From: Fen-549 sp964636655
GTDB lineage: Bacteria; Actinomycetota; Thermoleophilia; Gaiellales; Gaiellaceae
Length of the DNA stretch: 58,386 bases
Assembly (NCBI GenBank): GCA_964636655.1
Contig: CAZWTK010000013.1
Coordinates: 1 to 58,386 of the forward strand
Reading direction: 5' to 3'
The notes beneath the pieces are model-generated. The model ran no database searches. It was not told the DNA's origin and worked only from the letters and a program-made list of their open reading frames with translations. Positions within the stretch are counted from its first letter, which is position 1, and each line of letters begins with the position of its first letter. This document shows, piece by piece, positions 24,292 to 32,631 of this stretch. The translations under genes were made by a program, and so were the position numbers.

Positions 24292-24854
24292 GCGCGAAGC
24301 CGACGATCGAGACGGCCAGGCTGTCGCTCAGGAGCTTTCGTCCCGACGACTGGCGAGATCTACACGAGTATCTCTCCCAGCCCGCCGTGCTGGAATTCGA
24401 GCCCGCCGACCCGAGTGACGAGGCGCAGTGCAAGGTCTTGGCCGCGGAGCGCTCCCGGGGAAGCGCTTTCTGGGCGGTGTGCCTGAAGGTCGGCGGCAAG
24501 ATGGTCGGCCACGTCTACTTCTCCCGGCTCGAGCCCCCGGAGCTGATGACCTGGGAACTCGGTTACATCTTCAATCCGGCCTTCGGCGGGCACGGCTACG
24601 CGACCGAAGCCTGCCGCGCGTTACTCGATCACGGCTTCGGCGAACTGGGCGCTCATCGCGTCGTCGCCATGTGCGACCCCAAAAACCCGCCCTCGTGGAG
24701 GTTGCTGGAGCGCCTGTCGCTGCGAAGAGAAGGTCATCTCAGGCAGGCCGGGTTCTTTCGCCGCGACGACGACGGGGCGCCGCTCTGGCACGACGCCTAT
24801 CAGTACGCGCTCGTGGCGGAGGAGTGGAGGGATCTCGCCCGGACGAGCCGCTAG
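24288..24854 (+). CDS. GNAT-family N-acetyltransferase (RimJ/RimL type)
   Basis: The 188-residue product starts at GTG 24288, which overlaps the previous stop. It has the GNAT order: an N-terminal TARLSLRSFRPDDWRDLHEY, the strand MVGHVYFSRLEPPELMTWEL, the acetyl-CoA loop GHGYATEACRALLDHGFGEL and the C-terminal RVVAMCDPKNPPSWRLLERL. This best fits the RimJ/RimL branch, which acetylates protein N-termini or small amines. The substrate is unknown. Its stop overlaps the convergent gene at 24851 by four bases. Confidence 0.88.
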   Translation: MSAKPTIETARLSLRSFRPDDWRDLHEYLSQPAVLEFEPADPSDEAQCKVLAAERSRGSAFWAVCLKVGGKMVGHVYFSRLEPPELMTWELGYIFNPAFGGHGYATEACRALLDHGFGELGAHRVVAMCDPKNPPSWRLLERLSLRREGHLRQAGFFRRDDDGAPLWHDAYQYALVAEEWRDLARTSR

Positions 24855-25927
24855 CTGCCCGAAGCGGTCTCGTTCGCTTCCTGCACTTCCCGAACGAGCG
24901 TCCGTGGGCGGTGGTGGCGCCAGGTCGCGCCGGCGATCAGCCCGAGCACCAGCGTGGGTACGAGCGTGAGGAAGCGGTAGACGAGCACGGCAGCCACGAC
25001 GCCCGCGTTCGAGCCGCCGAAGCCGGTCAGAACCGCGATCAGGCCCAGCTCGACAACGCCGACGCCGCCGGGCGTGATCGGCAGCGACTGGGCCAGGCGG
25101 ACGATCGAGAAGGCGGCGAAGGCCTCGACCAGGTCGACCTGTCCGCCGCTCACCCCGAGTGAGCGCAGGCTGACCAGCAGGATGAGGAAGGCTGTCAGCT
25201 GCCCGATCAGCGTCCAGAGCGTGAGCAGGTACCAGCGCCTCGCAATCAGGCCGACGGTGTCGCCGCGGAAGCGGACGAAAGAGGCGCCGTCGAAGCGAAC
25301 CGGACCACCTCGCACGAACCGCAGCAGAAAGCCGGCGATACGCGCGGCGAGGTCGCCGGCGCTCCTTGCGATGCGCTTGCTGGCCAGCCCCAGCCCGAAC
25401 GCTCCGGCGAAGGCGCAAAAGCAGGCCAGCCCGAGCAGGGCGACCGTCTGAAGGAGCGGGTTCGCGCCTCCCTCGAGCGTCAGAAAGGCGAGTGCCACGG
25501 CCGGAAACCCGAGCAGCGCCAGCTGATTCCAAACACCGGCGAGCGTGGCGGCGCGGGCGATGCTCTGCGGCTGGAAGCCCCAGCCCTTGAGCATCGCCAG
25601 CGAGACGGCGATCCCCACCGTGGGCCCGCCGGGGGCAACGTAGGTCGAGGCGGTCGAGGCTTGGGTGACGACGAGGGCCTGGCGGTAACCGAGGCCGGGC
25701 AGCGCGACCATCCAGGCCAGCCCGAAGGTGGCCAGGTTGAGTACCAGCGCCGCCGCCAGAACCACCATCTCGCGCCAGGAGAGACGCTGGAGCGCGCGCC
25801 AGACGTCGTGGTAGGCGGCGATCTGGGGCAACACGAAGACGAAGGTCGCGACGGCGAAGGCCAGCCCGATCGCAATCGCGATCGAGCGGCGGCGAAGCCT
25901 GTGCGGGCTGTGCTCGGAGACCGTCAC
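24851..25927 (-). CDS. Lysylphosphatidylglycerol synthase/YbhN-like integral membrane protein
   Basis: The 358-residue protein has eight to nine membrane helices and the UPF0104 layout. Family-typical stretches are YVAPGGPTVGIAVSLAMLKG, SIARAATLAGVWNQLALLGF and the C-terminal LAQSLPITPGGVGVVELGLI (a PGGVG-type loop). This fold matches the membrane half of MprF flippases. The cytoplasmic lysyl-transfer domain is missing, so it may be a lipid flippase or regulator rather than a lysyl transferase. It is convergent with the acetyltransferase and divergent from the CapA-like gene. Confidence 0.85.
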   Translation of the reverse strand: MTVSEHSPHRLRRRSIAIAIGLAFAVATFVFVLPQIAAYHDVWRALQRLSWREMVVLAAALVLNLATFGLAWMVALPGLGYRQALVVTQASTASTYVAPGGPTVGIAVSLAMLKGWGFQPQSIARAATLAGVWNQLALLGFPAVALAFLTLEGGANPLLQTVALLGLACFCAFAGAFGLGLASKRIARSAGDLAARIAGFLLRFVRGGPVRFDGASFVRFRGDTVGLIARRWYLLTLWTLIGQLTAFLILLVSLRSLGVSGGQVDLVEAFAAFSIVRLAQSLPITPGGVGVVELGLIAVLTGFGGSNAGVVAAVLVYRFLTLVPTLVLGLIAGATWRHHRPRTLVREVQEANETASGS

Positions 25928-26098
25928 CTGCGCTACAGCGTAATGCCGCGCCGTTCGCTATAAAGGATCGAGTCGGACGGAAGAAGGAGGCGCGAGGCTC
26001 CGGCTCGTACTACCTTGTGCGCAACCGATTATCTAGCCTGATCCTCCTGCGATGAGTCCACTGTCCCTTTACGCGGTTTTCTCGGGCGATTCCCGGCG

Positions 26099-27313
26099 AT
26101 GACGCCGCTCGGCCCGGAAGAGCGCCGTCTGCGGCGCGAAGCGAAACGCCGCCGCGTCCGCCGTCGCCGCATCGGCGCGCTCGCCTTCCTCGGGCTGGTT
26201 GCGCTCGCCCTGGTGGCCGGGCTCGCCTCGAGCGGCGTCCTGGGCGGACGCGACGCCGCCGCGGCCGACACCACCCCGACCGATTCGACGGCAACGCAGA
26301 CGACCGAGACGACCGCCCCGGCCACCACCACCCGCGCCACGACGATCAAGGAGAAGCCGCCGCCGCGCGGACGGCTGGGAAGCGGTCGTGCCGTCACACT
26401 CGCCTTCGGCGGCGACGTCCACTTCGAGGGCATCGTGCGCTCGAAGCTGAACGCCAACCCGACCTCCGTCATGGCGGCGATCGCGCCGGTGTTAAAGAAG
26501 TCCGATCTCGCCATGGTCAACCTCGAGACCACGGTCAGCTACCGCGGAGCGCCGGTTCCCGGCAAGTCCTACACGTTCCGTGCCCCGCCCTCGGCCTTCC
26601 GTGCGCTCAAGGCCGGCGGTGTCGACCTGGCCACGGTCGCCAACAACCACGGCGTCGACTACGGCACGACGTCCCTCCTCGACACGCTCCGCTACGCCAA
26701 GCGCTACCACTTCCCGCTCGTCGGCGCCGGTCGCAACGCCGCCCAGGCCTACGCGCCCTACCGGGTCAAGATCAAGGGCCAGCGGATCGCGATATTGGGC
26801 GCCAGCCAGGTGATCGACACCAACCTGATCTCGTCCTGGACGGCCGGCGCGCGCAAGCCCGGGCTCGCCTCCGCCTACCAGGTCGGGCGCCTCACCGCCG
26901 CGGTGCGAAAAGCGCGCAAGCTGTCCGACACCGTCGTCGTCTATCTCCACTTCGGCAGCGAGCGGCTGACTTGCCCGACCAGCGCGCAGTTCGAGATCAC
27001 GCGCAAGATGATCGCCGCCGGTGCCGACATCGTCGTCGGCTCGCACGCTCACCGGCTGCAGGGGGCCGGCCGGCGCGGCAAGGCGTTCGTAGCCTACGGG
27101 CTCGGCAACTTCGTCTGGTACTCGCAGAACTCGATCGAGAGCATCACCACGGGCGTGCTCAAGGTGGTCGTCACCGGCCGTCGTATCGACGGCTACAAGT
27201 GGGTGCCGGCGCGGATCGTCGGTGGCTCGCCCACACCGCTGGGCGGAAGCTCCCGGCGCGCCGCGCTGGTGAGCTGGCGCGGTTTGCGTAGCTGTACGAA
27301 CCTGCGCCGCTGA
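26099..27313 (+). CDS. CapA-family (PGA_cap) metallophosphatase-like protein
   Basis: The 404-residue protein has an N-terminal membrane anchor (about residues 20-45) and a Thr-rich linker (TTPTDSTATQTTETTAPATT). The calcineurin-like domain shows FGGDVHFEG near the start, NLETTVSYRG, DLATVANNHGVDYG and GSHAHRLQG; these supply the metal ligands Asp, His, Asn and His. The domain resembles CapA proteins of poly-gamma-glutamate or capsule systems. No capsule genes lie beside it, so the exact substrate is unknown. The start ATG at 26099 is the first in frame with the anchor. Confidence 0.88.
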   Translation: MTPLGPEERRLRREAKRRRVRRRRIGALAFLGLVALALVAGLASSGVLGGRDAAAADTTPTDSTATQTTETTAPATTTRATTIKEKPPPRGRLGSGRAVTLAFGGDVHFEGIVRSKLNANPTSVMAAIAPVLKKSDLAMVNLETTVSYRGAPVPGKSYTFRAPPSAFRALKAGGVDLATVANNHGVDYGTTSLLDTLRYAKRYHFPLVGAGRNAAQAYAPYRVKIKGQRIAILGASQVIDTNLISSWTAGARKPGLASAYQVGRLTAAVRKARKLSDTVVVYLHFGSERLTCPTSAQFEITRKMIAAGADIVVGSHAHRLQGAGRRGKAFVAYGLGNFVWYSQNSIESITTGVLKVVVTGRRIDGYKWVPARIVGGSPTPLGGSSRRAALVSWRGLRSCTNLRR

Positions 27314-27682
27314 GCGGAGCCGAGCGCCGAGGCCTGTGCGTCTGGCTCGTTCCGTCAGGCGCTCGATCAAACTCGCCCGCGTGGTCGTTCCAATGCGCGC
27401 GCGACTCGTTTCGAAGTACTTCTCTCTTCGCCCGCCACCGAGCCACCCGCCCGCGGGGTCGCTTCAAGTTACCGACCCGGGCGACCGAAACTCGCACATC
27501 GGTGAATCGAAAGCGAGTCAATCCTGCACCTAAGCGTAGATCGATCGAGGGCACCGGTGGGCGTCCCGGCCCAACCATTCGAGTCGGTGCTCATCATCCG
27601 TGAGCGCAGTCGCGCACGCTGCTCAGCGGACGGCCGCCGATACGCTTCAGCTCACGGACTCGAACGCAAAGGGGAGACGAAC
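27314..27682. other. Non-coding gap between the capA-like and dsbA-like genes
   Basis: I see no convincing gene in these 369 bases. A weak hairpin, GGGTCG/CGACCC with an 11-base loop, occurs near 27457-27480, with no T-tract after it. The 126 bases before 27683 are in frame with the next gene but lack a ribosome site and any signal-like sequence. A ribosome site GGGGAGA precedes the TTG at 27683. Confidence 0.6.
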
Positions 27683-28501
27683 TTGAGGCACAGGAGACTT
27701 TCGTTCGCTCTGGCCGCGGCGGCGGTTCTCGCCGCGCTACTGGTAGTCGCCGGAGCAGCGTCCGCTACCACCAGCATCGTCGGAGCCGACTCGGTCAACA
27801 CGATGCTGCGTGGCATACCGCAGCAGGGAATCGAGCTCGGAAACCCGGATGCACCGGTAACCCTGGTCGAGTTCGTCGAGCCGCAGTGCCCGGGCTGCGC
27901 GCTGTGGTCGCGCGACGAGCTCCCGGGCGTGATCTCGCGCTACGTTCGCTCCGGCAAGATCCGGATCGAGTATCGAGGCCTCTCCTTCGTCGGCGCAGAC
28001 TCCCAGGCTCTGCTGACGCTCGCGCAGGCCGCCGGCGAGCAGGACAAGCTCTGGAACGTGGTCGAGCTCGAGTACGCGAACCAGGGCGGCGAGAACTCGC
28101 GCTACGCCGATCACGCCTATCTCGCGGCTATTGCCGGGGCCGTGCCCGGCCTCGATGTCGAACAGGCCTTCGCGCGTGCGAGCTCGAACGCGGTCGTGGC
28201 GCGGATCGACCGGGCGAAGGCGCTCTCCGATCAATACGGGGTCGACCAGACGCCCTCGTTGCTGATCGGGCGAAGCGGTGACGAGCAGAACATGACGCTG
28301 ATGGCCGACACGTGGGGGCAGGGCCTGCTCAACTCGATCGACGATGCACTGGCCGGGAGGCCCGTCCAGGCCAGATCGCCCGGCTTACCGGCCTGGGCGA
28401 TTGCCCTCATCGCCATGGCCGGCGTCGCCGCGTTGTCGGGCGCCATCGGCGTCGCCGTCAGGCTGAGTCAGCGATCTTCCGCTCCTCCTCCGGCGGCCTG
28501 A
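27683..28501 (+). CDS. DsbA-like thioredoxin-fold protein, exported and membrane-anchored
   Basis: The 272-residue protein has a signal peptide (residues about 5-28, cleavage near ASA-TT). A thioredoxin-like domain has the redox site CPGC (Cys69 and Cys72) and the cis-Pro loop YGVDQTPSLLIG. A C-terminal membrane helix (AWAIALIAMAGVAALSGAIG, about 243-262) and a Pro-rich end follow. It fits the DsbA/Com1 group that makes disulfides in secreted proteins; several exported proteins here carry paired Cys. The TTG start at 27683 has a GGGGAGA site and is preferred over the upstream frame. Confidence 0.85.
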   Translation: MRHRRLSFALAAAAVLAALLVVAGAASATTSIVGADSVNTMLRGIPQQGIELGNPDAPVTLVEFVEPQCPGCALWSRDELPGVISRYVRSGKIRIEYRGLSFVGADSQALLTLAQAAGEQDKLWNVVELEYANQGGENSRYADHAYLAAIAGAVPGLDVEQAFARASSNAVVARIDRAKALSDQYGVDQTPSLLIGRSGDEQNMTLMADTWGQGLLNSIDDALAGRPVQARSPGLPAWAIALIAMAGVAALSGAIGVAVRLSQRSSAPPPAA

Positions 28502-28565
28502 GCAGGGGCTCGCTCGCGTTCTTCGCGCCGGACAGCCCGGCGGCGCGGTATACAACGAGGCACAG

Positions 28566-29852
28566 ATGCGCCTCTACAGCACCCTGCAGCGCCGGCTCGT
28601 CGAGTTGCCGCCTCCACCGGCCAAGGTCGGCATCTACCTCTGCGGCCCGACCGTCTACCAGCGCATCCACGTCGGCAACGCGCGTCCCTACGTCATCTTC
28701 CTCTGGCTCAGACGCTGGCTGACGGGTCGCGGCTACGCGGCGACACTGGTCTCCAACATCACCGACGTCAACGACAAGATCTACGACGCCGCCCCCGGGC
28801 ATAGCGCCGAGCTGGCCGAGCGGGCCTCGCGCTGGTATATCGAGGACACCGACCGCCTCGGCCTCGACCGCCCCGACGCCGAGCCCAAGGCGACAGAGAC
28901 GATGGACGACATCGTCGACCTGATCGCCGAGCTGGTCGAAAGCGGGCACGCCTACGAGGCCCAGGGCGACGTCTACTTCCGCGTCGGCTCCTACGGCGCC
29001 TACGGTGAGCTCTCCGGCCAGAAGCCCGACCAGATGAACGAGCAGGAGCCGAATCCGCTCAAGCAGGATCCCCGCGACTTCGCTCTCTGGAAGGCGACCA
29101 AACCTGGCGAGGACACGAGTTGGGACTCGCCCTGGGGCAAGGGGCGGCCGGGCTGGCACATCGAGTGCTCGGCGATGGCCTCCAAGCTGCTCGGGCCGGC
29201 ATTCGAGATTCACGGCGGCGGGCTCGACCTGGTCTTCCCGCACCACGAAAACGAGCTGGCTCAGTCGCGCGCCGCCGGCCAGGAGTTCGCGCACATCTGG
29301 ATGCACAACGGCCTGCTGCGCCTGACCGGCGAGAAGATGTCCAAGTCGCTCGGCAACATCCAGACGCTCGCGCAGGTGCTCGAAGACTGGGGCAGAGAGA
29401 CCCTGCTGCTCTTCTTCATGACCGCGCACTGGCGCAGCCCGATCGACTTCTCGCCCGAGACGATGGAGGCGGCGCGCGAGCAGGCCTGGACGTTCCGAAA
29501 CGCCTTCCTGCATCCGCCCGAGCCGCAAGAGGCGCGCGGTTGGGATGCTCTCGAGGCGGTGCTGGACGACGACTTCTCGACCACCGAGGCGCTGGCCGTG
29601 ATGCACGAGTGGAGAGCGGCCGGGCAGCTCGAGCTGCTCAGGCGCGGGCTCGGGCTGTTCGGGCTGGAGACGCTGGCCGAGGCCGAGCGGGCTCCGGCCG
29701 AGCTGGAAGAACTTGCCCGGAAGAGACTCGAAGCACGTGCCGCGCGCGACTTCGTCGAGGCCGATCGCCTGCGTGACGAGATCGCCGCCGCCGGCTGGGA
29801 GGTCAGGGACGTCTCGGCCGAGCCTGGCTACCAACTCGTAAAGAAGGATTAG
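28566..29852 (+). CDS. cysS: Cysteinyl-tRNA synthetase
   Basis: CysS charges tRNA-Cys. The 428-residue protein has the class I motifs: CGPTVYQRIHVGNARPYV (a HIGH-like HVGN with the zinc Cys), HIECSAMASKLLG (second zinc ligand) and GEKMSKSLGNI (the KMSKS loop). HHENELAQS supplies more zinc ligands. It is slightly shorter than the 461-residue E. coli enzyme. The start is ATG 28566. It overlaps nothing upstream and runs into rlmB, which follows with almost no gap. cysS-rlmB is a widely conserved order. Confidence 0.96.
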   Translation: MRLYSTLQRRLVELPPPPAKVGIYLCGPTVYQRIHVGNARPYVIFLWLRRWLTGRGYAATLVSNITDVNDKIYDAAPGHSAELAERASRWYIEDTDRLGLDRPDAEPKATETMDDIVDLIAELVESGHAYEAQGDVYFRVGSYGAYGELSGQKPDQMNEQEPNPLKQDPRDFALWKATKPGEDTSWDSPWGKGRPGWHIECSAMASKLLGPAFEIHGGGLDLVFPHHENELAQSRAAGQEFAHIWMHNGLLRLTGEKMSKSLGNIQTLAQVLEDWGRETLLLFFMTAHWRSPIDFSPETMEAAREQAWTFRNAFLHPPEPQEARGWDALEAVLDDDFSTTEALAVMHEWRAAGQLELLRRGLGLFGLETLAEAERAPAELEELARKRLEARAARDFVEADRLRDEIAAAGWEVRDVSAEPGYQLVKKD

Positions 29853-29890
29853 TCACGTCCCACCGCGAGCTCCTCTACGGTCGAAACGCG

Positions 29891-30568
29891 GTGCGCGAGG
29901 CGATTCGCGGCCCGCGCCAGGTGCTCGAGCTGTGGGTAAGCGAGCGCGCCGGCGGGCACGAGCCCTGGCTCTCGGAGTCGGGCAGCCCGCGGCTTCAGAT
30001 CAAGCCCGAGCGCGACCTCTCGCAGGCTGCGCAGACGCGCGAGCACCAGGGCGTCGTGGCCTGGGTCGAGCCCTACCGCTACGCCGACGCCTACGAGCTG
30101 GCGGGAGCGACCCGTCCGCTGATCGCCTGCCTCGACCAGGTCACCAACCCGCGCAACCTGGGCGCAGTGGCCCGCGCGGCGGCGGGTGCGGGCGCAACCG
30201 GCATCGTCGTTCCGGCGCGCGGCTCGGCGCAGGTCACCGCCGAGGTCTGTCGCGCCTCGGCCGGCGCGGTCGAGCAGATTCCGATCGCGGTGGTCACCAA
30301 CCTGGCCCGCTACCTCGAGGAGATCAAGCGCGACGACCTCTGGATCTACGCCGCCGACGGCCGGGCCGAGAGGTCGTACTGGCAGGCCGATCTCTCGGGT
30401 GGAGTCGCGCTCGTCTTCGGGGCCGAGAAGAAGGGACTGCGCCCGCTCGTGCGCCGCCGCTGCGACGACGCGCTGGCGATTCCCCTGCTCGGCAAGGTCG
30501 AGTCGCTCAACGTCGGCGTGGCCGCGGCACTCCTTCTCTACGAAGCGCGGAGGCAACGTGACGCGTAA
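29891..30568 (+). CDS. rlmB: 23S rRNA 2'-O-methyltransferase of the SpoU family (RlmB)
   Basis: The SpoU signatures are clear: LDQVTNPRNLGAVARAAAGA, GVALVFGAEKKGLRPLVRRR and IPLLGKVESLNVGVAAALLL, which bind AdoMet through a knot fold. RlmB methylates a guanosine of 23S rRNA. The true start is uncertain. The family N terminus SHRELLYGRNAVREA is encoded upstream of GTG 29891, from about 29858, but no ATG, GTG or TTG in that frame precedes it. The closest candidates are non-standard codons at 29852-29857, directly behind the cysS stop. The next gene overlaps its stop. Confidence 0.88.
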   Translation: MREAIRGPRQVLELWVSERAGGHEPWLSESGSPRLQIKPERDLSQAAQTREHQGVVAWVEPYRYADAYELAGATRPLIACLDQVTNPRNLGAVARAAAGAGATGIVVPARGSAQVTAEVCRASAGAVEQIPIAVVTNLARYLEEIKRDDLWIYAADGRAERSYWQADLSGGVALVFGAEKKGLRPLVRRRCDDALAIPLLGKVESLNVGVAAALLLYEARRQRDA

Positions 30569-31043
30569 GCCGGCTTCGGGCGCGGGGGAGGGCGAGTCGA
30601 GGCACAACGCCCCCGAGCCCACCTTCTACCTGTTCGACGGTCACAACCTCCTCTACGCGGGCAACTTCAGCGATCCGCGCGAGCTCGAGGACAAGCTGGC
30701 CAGCTTCGTTGCCCTCCGCGGCGCCCGCGGCATCGTCGTCTTCGACGGCGCAGGTGCCGCGCACACGCTCGGTCCGCTCGAGGTGCGCTTCGCCGAGGTG
30801 GCCGACTACGCGCTCGAGCGCCTGGCCGCCGAGCTGCGCGACCGTGAGCGCGTCTGCCTCGTCTCCTCCGATCTCACCGTGCGCGGAACGAGCGGCAAGG
30901 AGGTCGACAAGCGCTCCTCGCAACTCTTCCTGCAGGAGCTGGAGGAGACCAGGCTTCCGCCGCCGCCGCGGATGGCAATCGAGGAGCGTCTCGACGAGAA
31001 GACCCGCGCCAAGCTCGAGCGCATCCGCCGCGGCCAGGAGTAA
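30558..31043 (+). CDS. YacP-like NYN-domain ribonuclease
   Basis: The 161-residue product starts at GTG 30558, inside the rlmB end. It matches the YacP/Rae1 NYN domain: FYLFDGHNLLYAGNF (catalytic Asp), ARGIVVFDGAGAAHTL, RFAEVADYALERLAAELRDR and VCLVSSDLTVRGTSGKEVDK. In Bacillus, Rae1 cuts mRNA inside the ribosome A-site and its gene lies between rlmB and sigH, as here. The order cysS-rlmB-NYN-sigH matches that Firmicute arrangement. The C-terminal helix is Arg/Lys-rich. Activity is inferred by family. Confidence 0.85.
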   Translation: MTRKPASGAGEGESRHNAPEPTFYLFDGHNLLYAGNFSDPRELEDKLASFVALRGARGIVVFDGAGAAHTLGPLEVRFAEVADYALERLAAELRDRERVCLVSSDLTVRGTSGKEVDKRSSQLFLQELEETRLPPPPRMAIEERLDEKTRAKLERIRRGQE

Positions 31044-31292
31044 TCGTCACTCGTGGCGTCCGTCGTTGCGGAAATTCGACGCGCGACTAGCCTCGAAACG
31101 GAAACGGAAATGGGAGCCACGATTTCTCGTAGACGAACACGTGTTCGCTAACGGATGGGTCCAGTGCAATGTGGTCCGGTTTTCGGGTCCATCGCAATAG
31201 ACTTGTATTTCAGTGGGACCACTGCTAACGTCGGGCGCATCAAATTCGATATGTCCTCTAGAGAGCGGGACTAACACAGGGGTCGAGCAGAG

Positions 31293-31967
31293 ATGGCGGC
31301 ACAACCAGCAAGGCGAGAGGGACGCGGTTATCAGCCTCAGAGAGCGCAGAGGGAGCTAGAGGATCTACAGCTCGTGATGAAAGCCCGCAATGGATCGTCG
31401 CAGGCGATGGACGCACTGCTGCGCCGCTACGACGGTTTCGTGCGCTTGAAGTCCAGCTCGTACTTCCTCGCCGGCGGCGAATCGGAGGATCTCGTCCAGG
31501 AGGGTCGGATCGGCCTGTACAAGGCGGTGCGCGACTTCCGCGCCGACAAGGAGACCTCATTTCGCTCCTTCGCCGAGCTCTGCGTAACGCGCCAGATCAT
31601 TACCGCGATCAAGACGGCCACCCGCTTCAAGCACACGCCGCTCAACACCTACGTCTCCTTCAGCCAGACCCCCGCCGGCCAGGACTCCGACAGCGAATGC
31701 ACGCTCGGAGACGCCCTTCCCGGCCCGGGCGTCGACGATCCCTCGGTCTGCGTCGTCTCCACCGAGGAACTTCAGAGCCTGGTCTTCTGCCTCGGCTCGG
31801 GACTCTCGCAGCTCGAGGCCGATTCGCTCCGGCTCTACCTCGAAGGCTCGTCCTACGAGCAGATGGCAGACGAGCTGGGCTGCGACACCAAGACGATCGA
31901 CAACGCCCTGCAGCGCGTCAAGCGCAAGATCCTCGCGCACCAGCGCTCGCGAGAAGTGCTGCAGTAG
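31293..31967 (+). CDS. SigH-like sigma-70 family RNA polymerase sigma factor
   Basis: The 224-residue protein closely matches Bacillus SigH. Region 2 includes YDGFVRLKSSSYFLAGGESE and DLVQEGRIGLYKAVRDFRAD, then TSFRSFAELCVTRQIITAIK. Region 4 has LSQLEADSLRLYLEGSSYEQ and the recognition helix DTKTIDNALQRVKRKILA. In Bacillus SigH controls transition-phase genes. It lacks region 1 and is shorter than housekeeping sigma factors. It ends the cysS-rlmB-NYN-sigH run, but a 249-base gap before it suggests its own promoter. A convergent tRNA-Thr follows. Confidence 0.9.
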   Translation: MAAQPARREGRGYQPQRAQRELEDLQLVMKARNGSSQAMDALLRRYDGFVRLKSSSYFLAGGESEDLVQEGRIGLYKAVRDFRADKETSFRSFAELCVTRQIITAIKTATRFKHTPLNTYVSFSQTPAGQDSDSECTLGDALPGPGVDDPSVCVVSTEELQSLVFCLGSGLSQLEADSLRLYLEGSSYEQMADELGCDTKTIDNALQRVKRKILAHQRSREVLQ

Positions 31968-31980
31968 CCGGCGAAAATCC

Positions 31981-31997
31981 GCCCTCCCAAGAAGGGC
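31981..31997 (-). terminator. Weak candidate terminator after tRNA-Thr
   Basis: On the minus strand GCCCT-TCTTGGG-AGGGC forms a 5-bp stem, followed by GGATTTT. It lies about 20 bases past the tRNA 3' end, and it also sits just after the convergent sigH stop, so it could serve both. The stem is short, so confidence is low. Confidence 0.3.
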
Positions 31998-32018
31998 ATG
32001 ACGACTTTCGTCGGTGTT

Positions 32019-32091
32019 AGCCGGAGGTCGGACTCGAACCGACGACCTAGCGCTTACAAGGCGCTTGCTCTACCAGCTGAGCTACTCCGGC
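32019..32091 (-). tRNA. tRNA-Thr (anticodon TGT)
   Basis: Read on the minus strand from 32091, a full cloverleaf forms in 73 bases. The acceptor stem pairs GCCGGAG with CTCCGGC, with a T discriminator. The D arm is GCTC-AGCTGGTA-GAGC. The anticodon arm AGCGC-CTTGTAA-GCGCT has anticodon TGT. The T arm is GTCGG-TTCGAGT-CCGAC. CCA is not encoded. In many Firmicutes tRNA-Thr genes also follow sigH; here it is convergent with it. Confidence 0.97.
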
Positions 32092-32631
32092 GACGCGATA
32101 GAGACTAGCTCTTCTCCGCGAAACTTCTCCGCGAAAAGTCGGCCGGCGGAACCGGCTTGGACTTTTCGCCGTATGAGCCGGTGCACGAGTCTTCGCGCCT
32201 TCGGCGCGGGTGTCTCGTCTGCTCCCACGAGCGGGGCGGGCCGGCCGTCGGTGTTATCAGTGTTCGGGGCGTAGGAGTCTGGGGATGGCGTTTGGTGAGC
32301 CGCGCCCGCCATGTCGGTCGCGGCGGCCGTAGCACCCGGGGGCAGCCTTGATTCGGCGTCTTGAGCCGAGAATGGCCTACGAGTCGGGGATGGTGATAGT
32401 TCCGACGACTTGCCCCGCGCTGTCCTTGCCGATGATTCGCTTAGCGGTCGCCACACGCAGGAGATCCGGATAGCGGCCGCGATAGGCGCGCTCGAGATCG
32501 ACCAGACTAGCTCCCGATCCAGCGCGTCGTCTTCGAGAGCTCATGACCTCATGATCCGTCAAGTACGAAGTTTCTTTAGGCCTTGGTGAAGAAATCGCCC
32601 GAGACTACCCTCCGGAGGTACTCTGAGGATC
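32092..32631. other. Mostly non-coding 540-base region between tRNA-Thr and the histidine-kinase stub
   Basis: No intact gene is evident. Short frames overlap each other and lack ribosome sites. The one stretch with protein-like content is at 32377-32562 on the minus strand (see that entry). The region may be an eroded insertion near the tRNA gene; no direct repeat of the tRNA end was found within it. Confidence 0.5.
32377..32562 (-). pseudogene. Possible remnant of an ECF sigma-factor region 2
   Basis: A 61-codon frame contains LVDLERAYRGRYPDLLRVAT, which resembles the first helix of extracytoplasmic-function sigma factors (an ERLYRRRYPRLLRVA pattern). Homology-like sequence stops soon after (KRIIGKDSAGQVVG) and the frame ends. 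No downstream region 4 was found in any frame. It may be a decayed gene or a chance match. Confidence 0.3.

Noticed and set aside
32014..32274. An 86-codon plus-strand frame over the tRNA-Thr gene
   Set aside because: It overlaps the full tRNA cloverleaf on the other strand and has no protein-like features.
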